Of a DNA stretch of 64,000 nucleotides, positions 21,304 to 32,702 are shown in pieces. Made by a program: the position numbers and the translations under genes. This DNA comes from Neostapfia colusana (lineage: Eukaryota; Streptophyta; Magnoliopsida; Poales; Poaceae): NCBI GenBank assembly GCA_030760725.1, contig JASWHV010000008.1, positions 29,112,720 through 29,176,719 on the forward strand, in the 5' to 3' direction. The notes below the pieces were generated by a model, which was not told where the DNA came from, did not search any database, and saw nothing but the letters and a program-made list of their open reading frames with translations. Positions within the stretch are counted from its first letter, which is position 1. Each line of letters begins with the position of its first letter.

Positions 21304-23610
21304 ATGGGTGAAGACCGTAGTTGTATGTATACTGGTTGGAACAAGAAAGGTGGTCACTCGGATGAATGGTTCGCAAAGATAGATACTTTTATAGATCAAG
21401 ATTTTTCGTTGCAGACGATCGATAAGGTGCGGTTCCCATGTACAAAATGCTGAAACACAAAGTGGTTTGATAAAATGATTGTTTCAATACACTTGTGTCG
21501 AAACGGTTACATGCTACATTATGAGGTGTGGAGCTTTCACTTTGAGACAGCTTCTCAAGCCGTATAAGAAGTGCAAGAGGATGATGATAACACGGGAGTT
21601 GATTGGATTGATGAGATGCTAGAAGCTATTGAACAAGAGGCTACGAAGGGTCCTCCAACAACGGAGGTAGAAGCGTTCTTCAAGCTTCTCGAAGCTTCAT
21701 AAGAGTCACTTCATGAACACACAGAAGTGACTCTCCTTATGTTCATCACTCCACCTATGACAACTAAGTCTAAGTACTTCTTTTCCAACAAAAATTACGA
21801 CGACCTAATCAAATTGATCAGCGATATCCTTCCACAACCCCACAAAATGCCTAAAAAAGATATGTATCAGTCAAAAAAATTGCTCTCTGGTCTTGGTATG
21901 AAATATGAGAACATTGATGTGTGTCCATACAACTGTATGTTGTTTTGGAAAGAGCACGCGAAAGAGAATAAGTGCTTAGAATGTGGTAAATCAAGATTTG
22001 TCGAGGTTGTTAACAACGATGGTGATAATGTGATGATAGAAGTCGCGCATAAGCAACTTCGTTACTTACCTTTGACACCCTGATTAAAGCGGTTGTTTAT
22101 TTTAAAAAGAATAGGCAGACATATGAGATGGCATAAATAAGGTGTACATCAGAACAATGGAGTCATGACGCACCCATACGATGTTGAGCATGGAAGGCGT
22201 TGGACCGCTTTGATACAGACTTTGCTAGTGATGCGAGAAATGTTCGCACCGGATTAGCGACAGATGGCTTCTTGCCGTTTAGTACAAACGCCATGCCATA
22301 CTCCTGTTGTCCCGTTTTTGTTATTCCATACAACCTACCACCATTTCTTTGTATGAAGTATGAATTCATGTTTATTTGCCTCATCGTACCTAGAATGGAT
22401 CATCGTGACCCACATCTAAACGTGATGCTAAAACCGTTGATTGAAGGATTAAAAATGTTGTGGACAGGAGTTGAAGTGTACGACTGTTACAAGAAGCAGA
22501 AAATCAACCTACGGGCTGCTTACTTGTAGTCCGCCCATGATTTTCCAGTATATGGTATATTTTCTGGATGGAGCACTCAGGACCGTTTGACGTGTCCGAT
22601 ATGTGTTTCGGACACGGATTGCTTTCGACTTACTCATGGAGGCAAGATATGCCGCTTCGATTATCATAGACGTTGGTTGCCTCGAAATCACGTGTTTAGA
22701 ACACAGAAGAATGTCTTCATAAAGGACACATTTGTCACAAAAGGACCACCGAAATGTCAAAACAGGTCAGAATTTCTGATATGTTGGACAAACTGGTGGC
22801 AGATAAAAGTCATCCTGGATATTTTGTAGGTAACAGAGAGGAACACAATTGGACTCATATATGTGGAATATGGGAGCTACTGTATGTGAAGTCCTTGACT
22901 TTAATGCATAACATTGATGTCATGCATCAGGAGCGTAACAAGGGTGAATGTATAATAAGCACATGCATTGATATGACGGGTGAAACGAAAGACAATATTA
23001 AGGCTCGAAAGGATCTTGCAGAGCTTTGTAACCGTCCAACTCTTGAGCTCTTCGAAAGTGGTGGGTAAGCAATGTCCTTCTTTCTGTCTTCGATCTAATG
23101 AAAAGAAAGAATTCATGAAATGATTGAAAAGTTTAAAGTTCCCATATGGTTACGCAGCTAGTCTAAAATTGGTTTCGATTTCGTACAACTCAATTTGAAG
23201 CTCTTCGTCCTATCACGGCAACATGTAATACCAGAGTTGTTACGAGGGCAATCAACTCTCAAGGACGCGAAACTAATTACTATGAGATCATTAACAAAAT
23301 CCTTGAATTTACTTTTGTCGGAATAAGGAACTTCAAGTCGTATTCTTTGACCGTGATTGGTTTGACAACAATCATGGAACACGACAACAAATTTGACATG
23401 GTGGGAGTCAAACACAATGAACAACTACAAGGCTACGATACATTTTTTCTTGCACACCAAGTGGAGCAAGTGTATTATTTACCTTATCCATGTTAAAAGT
23501 TTAATGCTTGGTGGGTGTTACATAAGGTGAATCCTCGTGAGTGGTTATATACTCCAAGAGATGATGGTTACCATGATATCAATGACATTGACGAGGTTGG
23601 CCAATAACAA
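21304..23610 (+). pseudogene. CACTA TNP2-type transposase, degenerate
   Basis: From an ATG at 21304 the frame begins with a transposase-associated domain (YTGWNKKGGHSDEWF, then FPCTKC) but meets stops at 21451, near 21565 and near 21700. Later pieces carry TNP2 motifs: LSGLGMKYENIDVCPYNCML with CLECGKSRF (21727-22083), NVRTGLATDGFLPF and VIPYNLPPFLCMKY (22200-22529), TCPICVSDTDCF (22587-22760) and NIDVMHQERN (22754-23068), ending near the VNPREWLYTPRDD-like stretch at about 23530. Several frameshifts separate them. An intact TNP2 would cut and join element ends. This one cannot be translated. Confidence 0.85.
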
Positions 23611-23864
23611 GAGTTGCTAGACTCGTTTTTCGTCGAGTCTGGTGTTGAACTCGATGACTTAGTTGGAGACGTTGACGATGTAGAGGCTTCTGATATGCGC
23701 AAATGAAAACGGAAACAAATTACGAAACAAGATCGATGGTCTGGTTTAAGGAGTAGGGTTCGTGATGTCGATGAATTCTGAAACTGACTACAAGCAACGT
23801 TTTGTTCACTAAATTATGATAACTTTGTATATTTTCTTAGCATATTGATCAATTATACAACAAG

Positions 23865-25740
23865 ATGTCATCAGAGAAGGGGGAAGGGAAGGGGTCTCGG
23901 GGCTTCCTCAGGCTGGCACGAGACACCCTTTTTAGGGGCAGTTCGTCAGGTGGGAGTAGACTCTTTTAGCTGATGAGACATGTCCTAGACCTAGCGGGCA
24001 GACCTCTAGACTTACAGTGCACAGAGGTAAATTTCCATTGTGAATTGCGTAAGCAAACTATCATACAGTATTCAACTTTTGGGTTCTTTTGTTTGTAGGC
24101 ACATTATCGAGTTCACTAAATTCTTGCAGCTCATGGTACAACTGCTCGTTCACGGGTCAGGGGCACCACAAACAGGTGTCTGGTTGCATCGGGTCTTTAG
24201 TGCGTCTGCACTATCTTGGTGTGATCGACGGGGTCCCTGAAACGTTGTGGGACGACTACGCTCGTGTCTCTCACGAGGCGCACAACAACCTTCAGGGGAC
24301 TGTGTGGGCAAATTTTATGGTGAGTCTGCTTAAATTTTTTATGTAAATTAGTATTCTTCAACTCGCTTAAATTATTAATGCATATCTCTTCAATATTTAT
24401 TTTCTTATAGATGAGGTACCGTTAAGAGGACACGAGCTAGTGCATGTTGGACCATGCTAGAGTCGTGTTCAACAGAAACGCGTGAAAGCTTGTAACGCAG
24501 GTGTTGTCCTACGCTCGTATTCAAGTCGTGAACGAGTACCTCAAGCGGCATCAGGAGCACGAGTCGGGGCCATTTAGGAGGGCCTCGGACACGTACTTGA
24601 CAGAGGAGCGGTACGCAGAGGTAAGTTGTTTGTGTTCAATTATTTCAATACTTAGTTATGTAAATGGTATTTCATTGACATAATAAATATGTGCATGTCA
24701 GTATTTCCTGGCTAGAGGGTCGGCCCAAAGCATACCGAGCTCTTTGCCAGACGTGGGTTACCGATGCTTTCATCGCTATGTCTAGGAGGTGTCATAGATG
24801 CAGAGGTTTCGATGGGAAGCACTCCTATGGCCATGATGGCCATTTACGTTTGGCTAAAAGTATGGTAAGAGTAATAACCCTTCATTGTATATCATCATAA
24901 TATAATTAGCATACTAACACATATCTACAGGAGCGCGAGATCAGTCAGGTACCGACCGCCACTCAAGTTTGGAAGCGGGGTCATAAGGACCCATCCCAAC
25001 CAGGGCAGTGAAGTCAGGTCGTGACCAATTGACTAGTAAGTTATCAAAACTCTTCAATTCAATTGTTATTAATACTATTGTTGTTATTAACATGCAATTT
25101 TACTGCTTTTAGGAAAAGTATAGGCAGGAGGCTGTGAGGATACACGGGGAAAGGTACGATTGGAAAAATGTGTCAATCGACCCTCAAGTTGTGTACGCTA
25201 GCGGAGGCAGGAAGGCACATGGACGGTTAGTTGGTCATTTTGTTTATTTTTTTACAATCTTGCTTCTTTTGATTATTATTATTATTTTATTCTTTTGTAG
25301 GTTTGCCATAATCGTGGAGTTGTAAACTCGAGGGTAGCACGACCTTCAATCGTCAGTCCATCAATCGCGAGTTCCTCCGTCAGCCAGACAAGTCGCCGTC
25401 TCTCACGGAGAGATATAGAGCTCCAGATAGAGAGACGAGATCCGGAGGGGGAGAGAGGAGCTCTAGAGAGAGAGAGGGAGATAGCCCGGGCCACACAGGA
25501 GGAACAGGCCGCCTATATGGCAAAGTACATGACTCAGATGCAGGCGGCGATGGAGGTAAGTAATTCAATGTAATATAATTTAAATTAAATTCATATCATT
25601 CTATTACTATCTATGTTGTAATATTTCACAATTACAGGCCTTAGCTCGATAGACTGAGCACTAGATCGTGATCCCTACGTGGTAGTCGTTATAGTTGGCC
25701 CCGTCACAGGTGCCCCCAGCACATAGACATTCATATATCC
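23865..25740 (+). pseudogene. Second CACTA gene (Transposase_24 / TnpA-like), degenerate, multi-exon
   Basis: It starts at ATGTCATCAGAG (23865) just after the TNP2 remnant and shows short exon-like blocks separated by GT...AG intervals: one with YLTEERYAEV (24501-24620), AYRALCQTWVTDAFIAMSRR and HSYGHDG (24691-24865), EREISQVPTATQVWKRGHKDPSQPG (24933-25010, with a stop after it), RIHGERYDWKNVSIDPQVVYASGGRKAHGR (25114-25225) and a charged, coiled-coil-like ERRDIELQIERRD-type block (25400-25560). The order matches the DNA-binding Ptta/En/Spm family. Stops (for example near 23970) break it. Confidence 0.65.
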
Positions 25741-25789
25741 AAGTAATGTGTTTTTATTTGCTATTTTCTAATCTAAGAAAAACTTAGTG

Positions 25790-26035
25790 TGGTAGAGGGG
25801 AGAGAGTGAGAGTGAGGGGGGAGAGGGAGGGAGTGAGAGGGAATGGTAGAGAGAGGGGGAGGGAGAGGGCGAGGGAGAAAGTGAGAGTGCGGGGAGGGAG
25901 AGAGAGAGAGTGAGGGGTCGAGCGGGGAGAGAGAGACAGAGTGGTAGAGAGAGGGGGAGTGAGAGAGAGAGAGGGAGTGGTAGAGATGGGGAGTGAGAAG
26001 AGGAGGGATAAAGTGAGAGTGAGTTAGAAGCTCAA
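25790..26035 (+). repeat. GA-rich simple sequence
   Basis: About 240 bp of GAGAGG/GAGAGAG/GGGAG permutations, almost purely purine on the plus strand, between the second transposase remnant and the right subterminal repeats. Confidence 0.85.
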
Positions 26036-26284
26036 ACTCCCTCTAACTATTTATTTGCATTGCGGGAATCGGCGACGGAGGCTCAAACTTTACCACCACG
26101 GCTACCGGCACCAGGAGGAGGGCGCGGAGACGGATTTTTTCGGCTCCGGAGCGAGTGGAGGGTGTAGTGTTTAGACCCTCCTTGTTTTATATTTTGGATG
26201 AATATCTGCTGATGTATGTGTGTATAACTGTTCTGTGAGCTGACCATTGTGCCATGAGTACCTTTTTCCGTTTTTTTAATTAAA

Positions 26285-26591
26285 AAACTTATTTACGACG
26301 GCTTGTGGATCAGGCCGTCGTAAGTAAACCTACTTACCTGTGGTCCAAGGCATAGTAAGTTAGGTGTCTAACCCGCCACGTGGCACGGGCCTGGGCGACG
26401 GTCCTTATATACGACGGTTGGGTACAACCATCGTAAATAAGTAATTTACGACGGTGACTGTCGTAGTTAACATTATTTCTGACCAATTAATTCAAATGGC
26501 CAGAAACCGTCATAAATAACAAAAAATCGTAACACTTTTTTATTATTTACGATGTTTTTGGCCGTTGTAAATTGATCGGTTTGTTGTAGTG
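26285..26591 (+). repeat. Right subterminal repeats and terminus of the CACTA element
   Basis: ACGACGG-type motifs in both orientations at about 26293, 26313, 26408, 26432, 26449 and 26508, then the terminal block TTACGATG...GCCGTTGTAAAT and the terminus ending TTGTAGTG at 26591, followed by ATC. Confidence 0.85.
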
Positions 26592-27411
26592 ATCACAACT
26601 TAGGACATTATTTAAAACATACAATAAGATGTCCAAGACATTTGGTTTCTCATAACAGTACGCAGTACCACAACACGACTACACACTAGTTCCCTAAAGA
26701 CACATAGTTAGTTACACGGTAGCTTGTAAATTCAACAAAGCCATTGCCCTGGATATATCTAGATTGCCTGTCACCGATAGGCTTCAGAGATAGAACCTGA
26801 ATAAATGGAAACATAAAGTGGTCAGAAATGAGTGCATGAGCAAAAAATGTTATCTGGACATGTTTGGTTTCCATTTGAGCATTCACACAGCTAAACAGCA
26901 TATATACAACTAAACCAAAATATAGCTAAATCAAGAATCACAGCTAAACAACATATAAATCAGTTTATTGCAAGAGAATTTGGTATCATTACTAATAACT
27001 CAAATCAACAACTTCAACCGTTAGCATACTGTTATATTGGTAACTAAATCACGCACAAATTACATAACCTACACCTTAAAGCAAGACGTAATAGCAGCAA
27101 GAAAGAGAACACCACTTGCTTCGGGAATCACGAGCAACCAAATGTAACATCAGATCGAGGCGAATACCTCCCTGGTAGACGTGAAGCAGTTGTAGATGTA
27201 ATTGTCTTTACTGCAGATTCCCAATCTAGAGCGCTCTTAACTCGTCGTCCGACGTTGCAGGTGCAGCCTGCACCAGAGTCGCGTGACGGCATAGTATGAC
27301 TGGGGTTGCGCCTGCACGTACGCGTCTGAGGCGATGGCTGGCCCCACATCGCTGGTGCCTGCGCTGCTGCGAAGGCGGCATGCCATGCTGCTGCTGCATC
27401 CGGGTGAGATC
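26592..27411. other. Low-copy-looking sequence with one possible terminal exon
   Basis: About 820 bp without recognised transposon features. On the minus strand, 26796 to 26686 would read as a short last exon: a TTATTCAG acceptor, 36 codons including GDRQSRYIQGNGFVEF, then TAG. I cannot assign a family. The right part (27120-27411) is moderately GC-rich and ends in GTGAGATC, the left duplication of the following hAT element. It is contiguous in ancestry with 33032 onward. Confidence 0.35.
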
Positions 27412-28024
27412 TAGAGGTGGGAGTCGGGCCGGGCCGGGCCGGGCCGGCCCGAAATTTTCGTGCTTCAGGCCGATTCGGCCCGTGGCCCGAAAGCACGCCG
27501 GGCCTTTTCGGACCGGGCCGGCCGGCCCGAATTACCAAACTGGCGGCCCGAGCATGGCACGCGATCTGGCGGGCCTATTTCGGGCCAGGCCCGGCCCAAG
27601 CACGGCCCGACAACAGAAAAACCCAAATAATTCAAAAAAAATCTGTAAAATCGAAAAAAATTCAAAAAAAATCTGTAATAAAAAAACCAAAAAATCTGTA
27701 AAACCGAAAAAACAAAAAATCCATAAGAAATCAGGAAAATTCCAAAAAAATCTAAATAAATCTTAAAAATCCAGAGAAATTCAAAAAAAATCGGTCTTTT
27801 TCGGGCATTTCGGGCTTTTTCAAGCCGATGGGCCAATTACGGGCCGGGCCAGCCCGAGCACGGCCCGAAACTCAATTTCGGGCCGGGCCAGCCCGAAGCC
27901 GCCCGAAATCCCGTGCCGAGCCGGCCCGGCCCGAATCTATTTCGGGTCGTTTTCGTGCCTGGGCCGTGCCGGTCCGTCGGGCTTCGGCCCGCCCGAATTT
28001 GGCCCGGCCCATCTCCCACCTCTA
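27412..28024. mobile_element. Non-autonomous hAT-type element with 8-bp target duplication
   Basis: 613 bp with terminal inverted repeats TAGAGGTGGGAG..GGGCCGGGCC at both ends (about 24 bp, two differences) and a perfect 8-bp duplication GTGAGATC (27404-27411 and 28025-28032), diagnostic of hAT transposition. The interior is an unusual alternation of GGGCCGGGCCGG-type palindromic sequence with a poly-A/AAAATCTGTAA-rich core (27610-27790). It has no transposase. Confidence 0.9.
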
Positions 28025-28041
28025 GTGAGATCGTGCCCCAC

Positions 28042-28368
28042 TGTTAGTTAAATACCTGTGGCTTAGTTATTTTCATTTTCAATGTCTGTTTATTTACGTT
28101 GAAGAGCTCCATGCACGTGTGTTGTGCGGAGGGCGTCGTGCGTGCGCATGCGCGCAGTACCCAGCCACGTTCTGTGAACTGGCGCAGTTTTAGGAGGCCA
28201 CTAAGGCCGGTTCAAGGCGTAGTTTATTTCCCTCATATATATGTTAATGAAAAAGAAGAAAACGTCGCCAGTTGCACACGACACAAAAAAAAACTCCATT
28301 CTCTGCATCGTTCTTCTGCTTGACCTGTGTGCTCGCCGCCGGCACTTCAGCGTGTTAGAGGTCCAACA
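28042..28368 (+). repeat. 5' LTR of the copia element
   Basis: 327 bp, very similar to 32703-33026. Differences include a few substitutions and small indels (for example GTGTG versus GTCTG near 28118, and an A-run length change near 28290). Confidence 0.92.
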
Positions 28369-28415
28369 AGTGGCATCTGAGCGACGTTATAGAGGAAGGC
28401 GAAGATGCACGCATC

Positions 28416-29624
28416 ATGGGTCCATCTAGGACTGGCTCGCGCACTCCTCAACGCCGGAGCCGGATATCGGCATCTCCGTCGTTACCGCCAAGAGGTCGTC
28501 GCACATGCAAGTGGCACGTCGTCGAGCGGGTCGTCAAGGAGACATCTGTGACTGTGCAGTACCCGATTCTGACAAGGACTAACTACAATGAGTGGTCCTT
28601 GCTGATGAGGGTGAATCTGCAGGCGCAAGGGCTCTGGCATGCTGTCAAGCCAGAGGAGGCTACGACGATCGGTTGGCGTTCGCCGCGATACAGCGTGTGG
28701 TGCCGTCGGATATGTTGGCATCAACTCTCCACTAAGCGCACGACACAGTCGGCGTGGGAGGCGATCAAATCGCGCCGACTTAGAGTGCAGAGGGTACGGG
28801 AGGCAAACGTCAAGCAGCTCCGGAGGGAATTCGACCAAGCTCGGTTCAAGGACAGGGAAACCGTCGATGAGTTCTCGATGCGGATCACTAGGCTCGCCAA
28901 CAACATCGCTAGTCTTGGTGGCCGGATTGCCGAGACCGGGATTGTGAAGAAAATGCTGCATGTGGTTCCTGAACCGCTCGAGCAGGTTGCAATTTCGATA
29001 GAGACCCTGCTTGACTTGGAAAGCCTCACGATTGAGGAGATCGCTGGACATCTATGTAATGTAGAACAGCGGAAGAAGAATGTTGTCGCTGATCAGCAAG
29101 GGAGACTTCTCCTCACAGAGGAGAAATGGCGAGCTCGAATGCGAAGCCAGAAAGCTGCTGGGGAGAGTGGCGGTTCCTCAGGCGGGAAAGGCGGGAAGAA
29201 GCAACAGAAAGAGGAGAAGAAGGAACCGAGAGATGAGTCGTCGCCGGTAAAGTGCCTGAATTGTGGCAAAAAATGCCACTGGGCCAAAGACTGCTGGAGC
29301 AAACCCAAGAAAGCAAAGGCATTCACGGCTCAGATAGATAAGGATCAAGAATCTTCACTGTTTTTGGTGAGCGCGACATCTTCTTCCGAAAAGAATCCCG
29401 CCAAACTCTCTGTTTTAGGGAGTTTCGATGGCAAGACCTCAGAGCCGTCACGTACATCGCTAGCAGCGGACAAGAATGAGTCTGAGCGAGGAAGTGTGAA
29501 GATATCTGATGAGGGTCTCATGAAGCTGTCGGTGAAGCAAGCATTCACTGACTCCGGTGACGGAGATGTTCATGGCGATCACTGCAAATATGGGTGCTCG
29601 ACACTGGAGCCACCAACCATATGA
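28416..29624 (+). CDS. Copia gag polyprotein region (open, 402 codons)
   Basis: Nucleocapsid/capsid precursor of the copia element. The frame opens with ATG 48 bp after the LTR. Residues about 46-75 (PILTRTNYNEWSLLMRVNLQ) match the N-terminal copia gag motif. The central part (about 150-215) has the DEFSMRITRLANNIASLGG signature of the UBN2/gag family. Near residue 285 a zinc knuckle reads CLNCGKKCHWAKDCW, of CX2CX4HX4C form with C replacing the usual G before H. The frame ends at 29624. The protease active-site motif is just beyond or overlapping in another frame (about 29595), so gag-pol is no longer continuous. Some internal sequence (about 28655-28745) looks scrambled compared with the family, so function is doubtful. 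Confidence 0.75.
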   Translation: MGPSRTGSRTPQRRSRISASPSLPPRGRRTCKWHVVERVVKETSVTVQYPILTRTNYNEWSLLMRVNLQAQGLWHAVKPEEATTIGWRSPRYSVWCRRICWHQLSTKRTTQSAWEAIKSRRLRVQRVREANVKQLRREFDQARFKDRETVDEFSMRITRLANNIASLGGRIAETGIVKKMLHVVPEPLEQVAISIETLLDLESLTIEEIAGHLCNVEQRKKNVVADQQGRLLLTEEKWRARMRSQKAAGESGGSSGGKGGKKQQKEEKKEPRDESSPVKCLNCGKKCHWAKDCWSKPKKAKAFTAQIDKDQESSLFLVSATSSSEKNPAKLSVLGSFDGKTSEPSRTSLAADKNESERGSVKISDEGLMKLSVKQAFTDSGDGDVHGDHCKYGCSTLEPPTI

Positions 29625-32600
29625 CCGGGGAACGTGCTGCATTTTCGGAATTATACTCTGGAATCCACTGCTCTGTGAAGTTTGGAGATGGATCGGAAGT
29701 CGAGATTGAAGGCAAGGGGACAGTTCTGTTCCTCGGCAAGGCAGGAGAACATCGATGACTCACTTGAGTGTATTACGTTCCGCGGCTCAGAGCTAATATA
29801 ATTAGCCTAGGGCAGCTTGATGAAGATGGATGCATCATCAACATTGAAGATGGTGTACTGAAGATTTGTGACCAAAACTAGAGTGTACTCACCAAAGTGC
29901 GCAGGTCTACAAATCGTCTCTACAACCTGAGACTGAAGATTGATCAACCCATCTGCATGGTGACAAAGGGAGATGATACTTCGTGTCGATGGCACGTGAG
30001 GTTTGGTCATCTTAATTTCCCTGCTTTACAAAAGTTATCTAAGGGAAATATGGTGCGTGGTCTGCCGTCCACACAGCAGGTGAACAGGCTGTGTGACAGG
30101 TGCTTGATCAGCAAGCAACGAAGGACCCCGTTCCCAACCAAGACAAGTTACCGGGCTTGCGAGGCTCTGGAACTTGTCCATGGTGACTTATGTGGCCCGA
30201 TCAAGCCTGCGACACTGAGTGGGAAGAACTTCGTCCTTCTCATGGTCGATAACATGAGTCGGTTCATGTGGGTCGTACTTCTGAGCACCAAAGGAGACTC
30301 GGCAGAGATGATCAAGCAAGTGCAGGCTCGGGCCGAAGCTGAGAGTGGAAAGAAACTGAAGGTACTTCGTACTGACAGGGGAGGGGAATTCTCCTCAAGC
30401 TCCTTCATCAACTACTGCAACGAGGTCGGCATATGACGACATCTTACGGCGCCCTATTCCCACAACAGAACAGGGTTGTGGAGCGTCGGAATCAAACTGT
30501 CGTTGGGACGACCAGATCAATGCTGAAAGCTGCAGGTATGCCAGGAAGTTTTTGGGGAGAAGATGTTGTGACTGCTGTGTACATGCTCAACAGGTCACCA
30601 ACCCGGAGTTTGGAGACAAGAACTCCATATGAAGCTTGGTACGGTCGAACACCCTCGGTGCATCATCTGCGGGTGTTCGGTTGCATCTCATACATGAAGA
30701 TCACACGACCACATCTCGCCAAACTTGACTCCAGAGGCAAGAAGACCGTGTTCATTGGCTATGAACCCGGAAGCAAGGCTTACCGGCTCTTTGATCCAGT
30801 CGAAGGAAAAGTTCATGTATCCCAGGATGTTGTGTTCGACGAGAACGCGTTCTGGGACTGGGGTGAAGCTGACATGGGAGAGCAGATCCGAGAGCCTTTC
30901 ACAGTGGAATATTTTATCTCGGAACTTGGTGAAGGAGGAGCGCCGATTTCACCCGTGTCTCATCCTGCACCAGATCATGGAGTTGCATCCCCAACTGCAT
31001 CAGAAGATGTAATCCAGCAACCTGTGGAATTTGTGACGCCAAGAACTCCAGACTCTGACTTGGACATTGACCCTGGTGAAAGGGGTATGCTCCGGTACAG
31101 GGGAATGGATGATCTCATGAAGGATACACGGAGACTGGAAGAAGATGACCTGGAACATGCCGAAATGCATTCAACGAGTTCTGAAGAACCCACTTCAGTG
31201 GCTGAGGTAGTAAGTGACCCAAAATGGAAGAAGGCAATGGAAGAGGAAATGAGTTCAATCATTGACAAAACTTGGAGTCTTGAGGACTTGCCTGCACAGC
31301 ATCGGGCCATAGGGCTCAAATGGGTATTTAGGTTGAAGCGTAATGAAGAGGGAAAGATTGTGAAGCATAAGGCACGGTTAATCGCCAAAGGCTATGTACA
31401 GAAGGAGGGGGTGGACTTCAGTGAAGTTTTCGCTCCTGTAACCCGGCTTAAATCAGTATGGTTACTCTTGGCAATTGTTGCATATCACAACTGTGAAGTC
31501 CATCATATGGACGTGAAATCTGCTTTTCTCAATGGAGACTTGAGGGAGACTGTCTATGTGAAGCAACCACCGGCTTTTGTCGATGAAAAGAATCCTGAAA
31601 AAGTTTCGCGTCTTCACAAGTCACTATATGGGCTCTGTCAGGCCCCTCGAGCTTGGAATGCAAAGCTTGACTCCACGTTGATGACTCTTGGGTTCAGACG
31701 ATGTGTTTCTGAGCATGGAATGTACACACACGGTGTCAGCAAATATCGACTGATCGTTGGATTATATGTCGATGATCTTGTCATCACCGGGGCTGACTTG
31801 ACTACTCTGAAGAAGTTCAAGCAGGAAATGTCGACAACATTCAGTATGAGCAACCTTGGCCTTCTGAATTACCACTTGGGGATCGAGGTTCATCAGAAAA
31901 ATGATGGCATCACTATCTGTGAAAGTGCATATGCAAAGAAACTTCTTGAGTCAGTCGGGCTGGAAGCCAGCAATTACTCAAGGACACCAATGGAAGTGCG
32001 GCTACATCTGAGCAAAGAAGGCAGCACTACAGCTGTGGACTCTACCAAGTATCGCAGCATTGTTGGAAGTCTTCGCTACTTGGTAAACTCACGTCCTGAT
32101 CTTGCATACGGTGTTGGTTATGTGAGTCATTTTATGGAGACATCAAGAGAGGAGCATCTGGTTGCAGTCAAACGTATCCTACGATATGTGGCTGGAACCA
32201 GTGGATATGGAGTGAAATACTGCACATACAACAGAGAAAAGAAGCTTGAGCTAGTGGGATACAGTGATAGCGACATGGCTGGTGACAAGGATGATCGCAA
32301 GAGCACCAGTGGAGTGATCTATTTTCTTTGTGGCGGTGCAGTAAGCTGGCAGTCAACAAAACAAAAGCTGAGTATATCTCTGCATCCCTTGCAGCAACTC
32401 AGGGTGTTTGGATGTCTAGACTGATGGAGGAGCTGCTGGGAGAAACTAAGGGTGTTCCGAGATTGTTCGTTGACAACAAGGCAGCAATTTCTTTGATCAA
32501 GAATCCGCACATTGAAACCAGATTTCATTACATCAGGGAGTGTTCAGAACGAGGACTCATCAAGATCGAGTTCATTCAGACTGAAGATCAACTCGGTGAC

Positions 32601-32636
32601 ATGTTTACAAACTCATTGGGTCTGAGTTTGGTTTGA
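29560..32636 (+). pseudogene. Copia pol remnant (protease, integrase, RT, RNase H)
   Basis: Protease: DTGATNH near 29600, then decayed sequence with stops to about 29890. Integrase: the zinc-binding WHVRFGHLN...CDRCLISKQ and catalytic VHGDLCGPI, MVDNMSRFMWV and LRTDRGGEF (29897-30436), ended by a TGA at 30434. It continues in another frame with VERRNQTVV and YGRTPSVHHLRVFGC. RT: AMEEEMSSI, GYVQKEGVDFSEVFAPV, SLYGLCQAPRAWN, LYVDDLVITG (30433-32424). RNase H: GYSDSDMAGDKDDRKSTSG, then a frameshift near 32375 and YISASLAATQ...LFVDNKAAISL in the next frame to 32636. At least three breaks prevent a full polyprotein. It ends 66 bp before the 3' LTR. Confidence 0.9.
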
Positions 32637-32702
32637 GTATCTTCGGTTGAAGATTGGAGTCCAAGAAATAAAGTAGAGATCACAGGTATTTAGGAGGAGA
32701 TT

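Larger units (their letters stand above)
4431..26591 (+). mobile_element. CACTA (En/Spm) DNA transposon, degenerate, carrying nested insertions
   Basis: The right end (26579-26591) reads GTTTGTTGTAGTG, the complement of a CACTACAACAAAC terminus. The left end at 4431 reads CACAACAAGAAAC, the same terminus lacking one T. Both ends continue into ATTTACAACGG and then repeated TTTACGACGG-type motifs in both orientations. The trinucleotide ATC flanks both sides (4428-4430 and 26592-26594), the 3-bp duplication expected for CACTA elements. Plus-strand remnants of a TNP2-type transposase and a second Transposase_24-like gene lie at 21.3-25.7 kb. Removing the nested material (about 5770-20880) leaves roughly 7 kb, a normal size. 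The damaged left terminus and the stops in both genes argue that it is immobile. Confidence 0.85.

Noticed and set aside
27128..28025. Arg/Pro/Gly-rich frames across the hAT element
   Set aside because: They follow the GGGCCGG repeats and a poly-A core and run across the transposon boundary.
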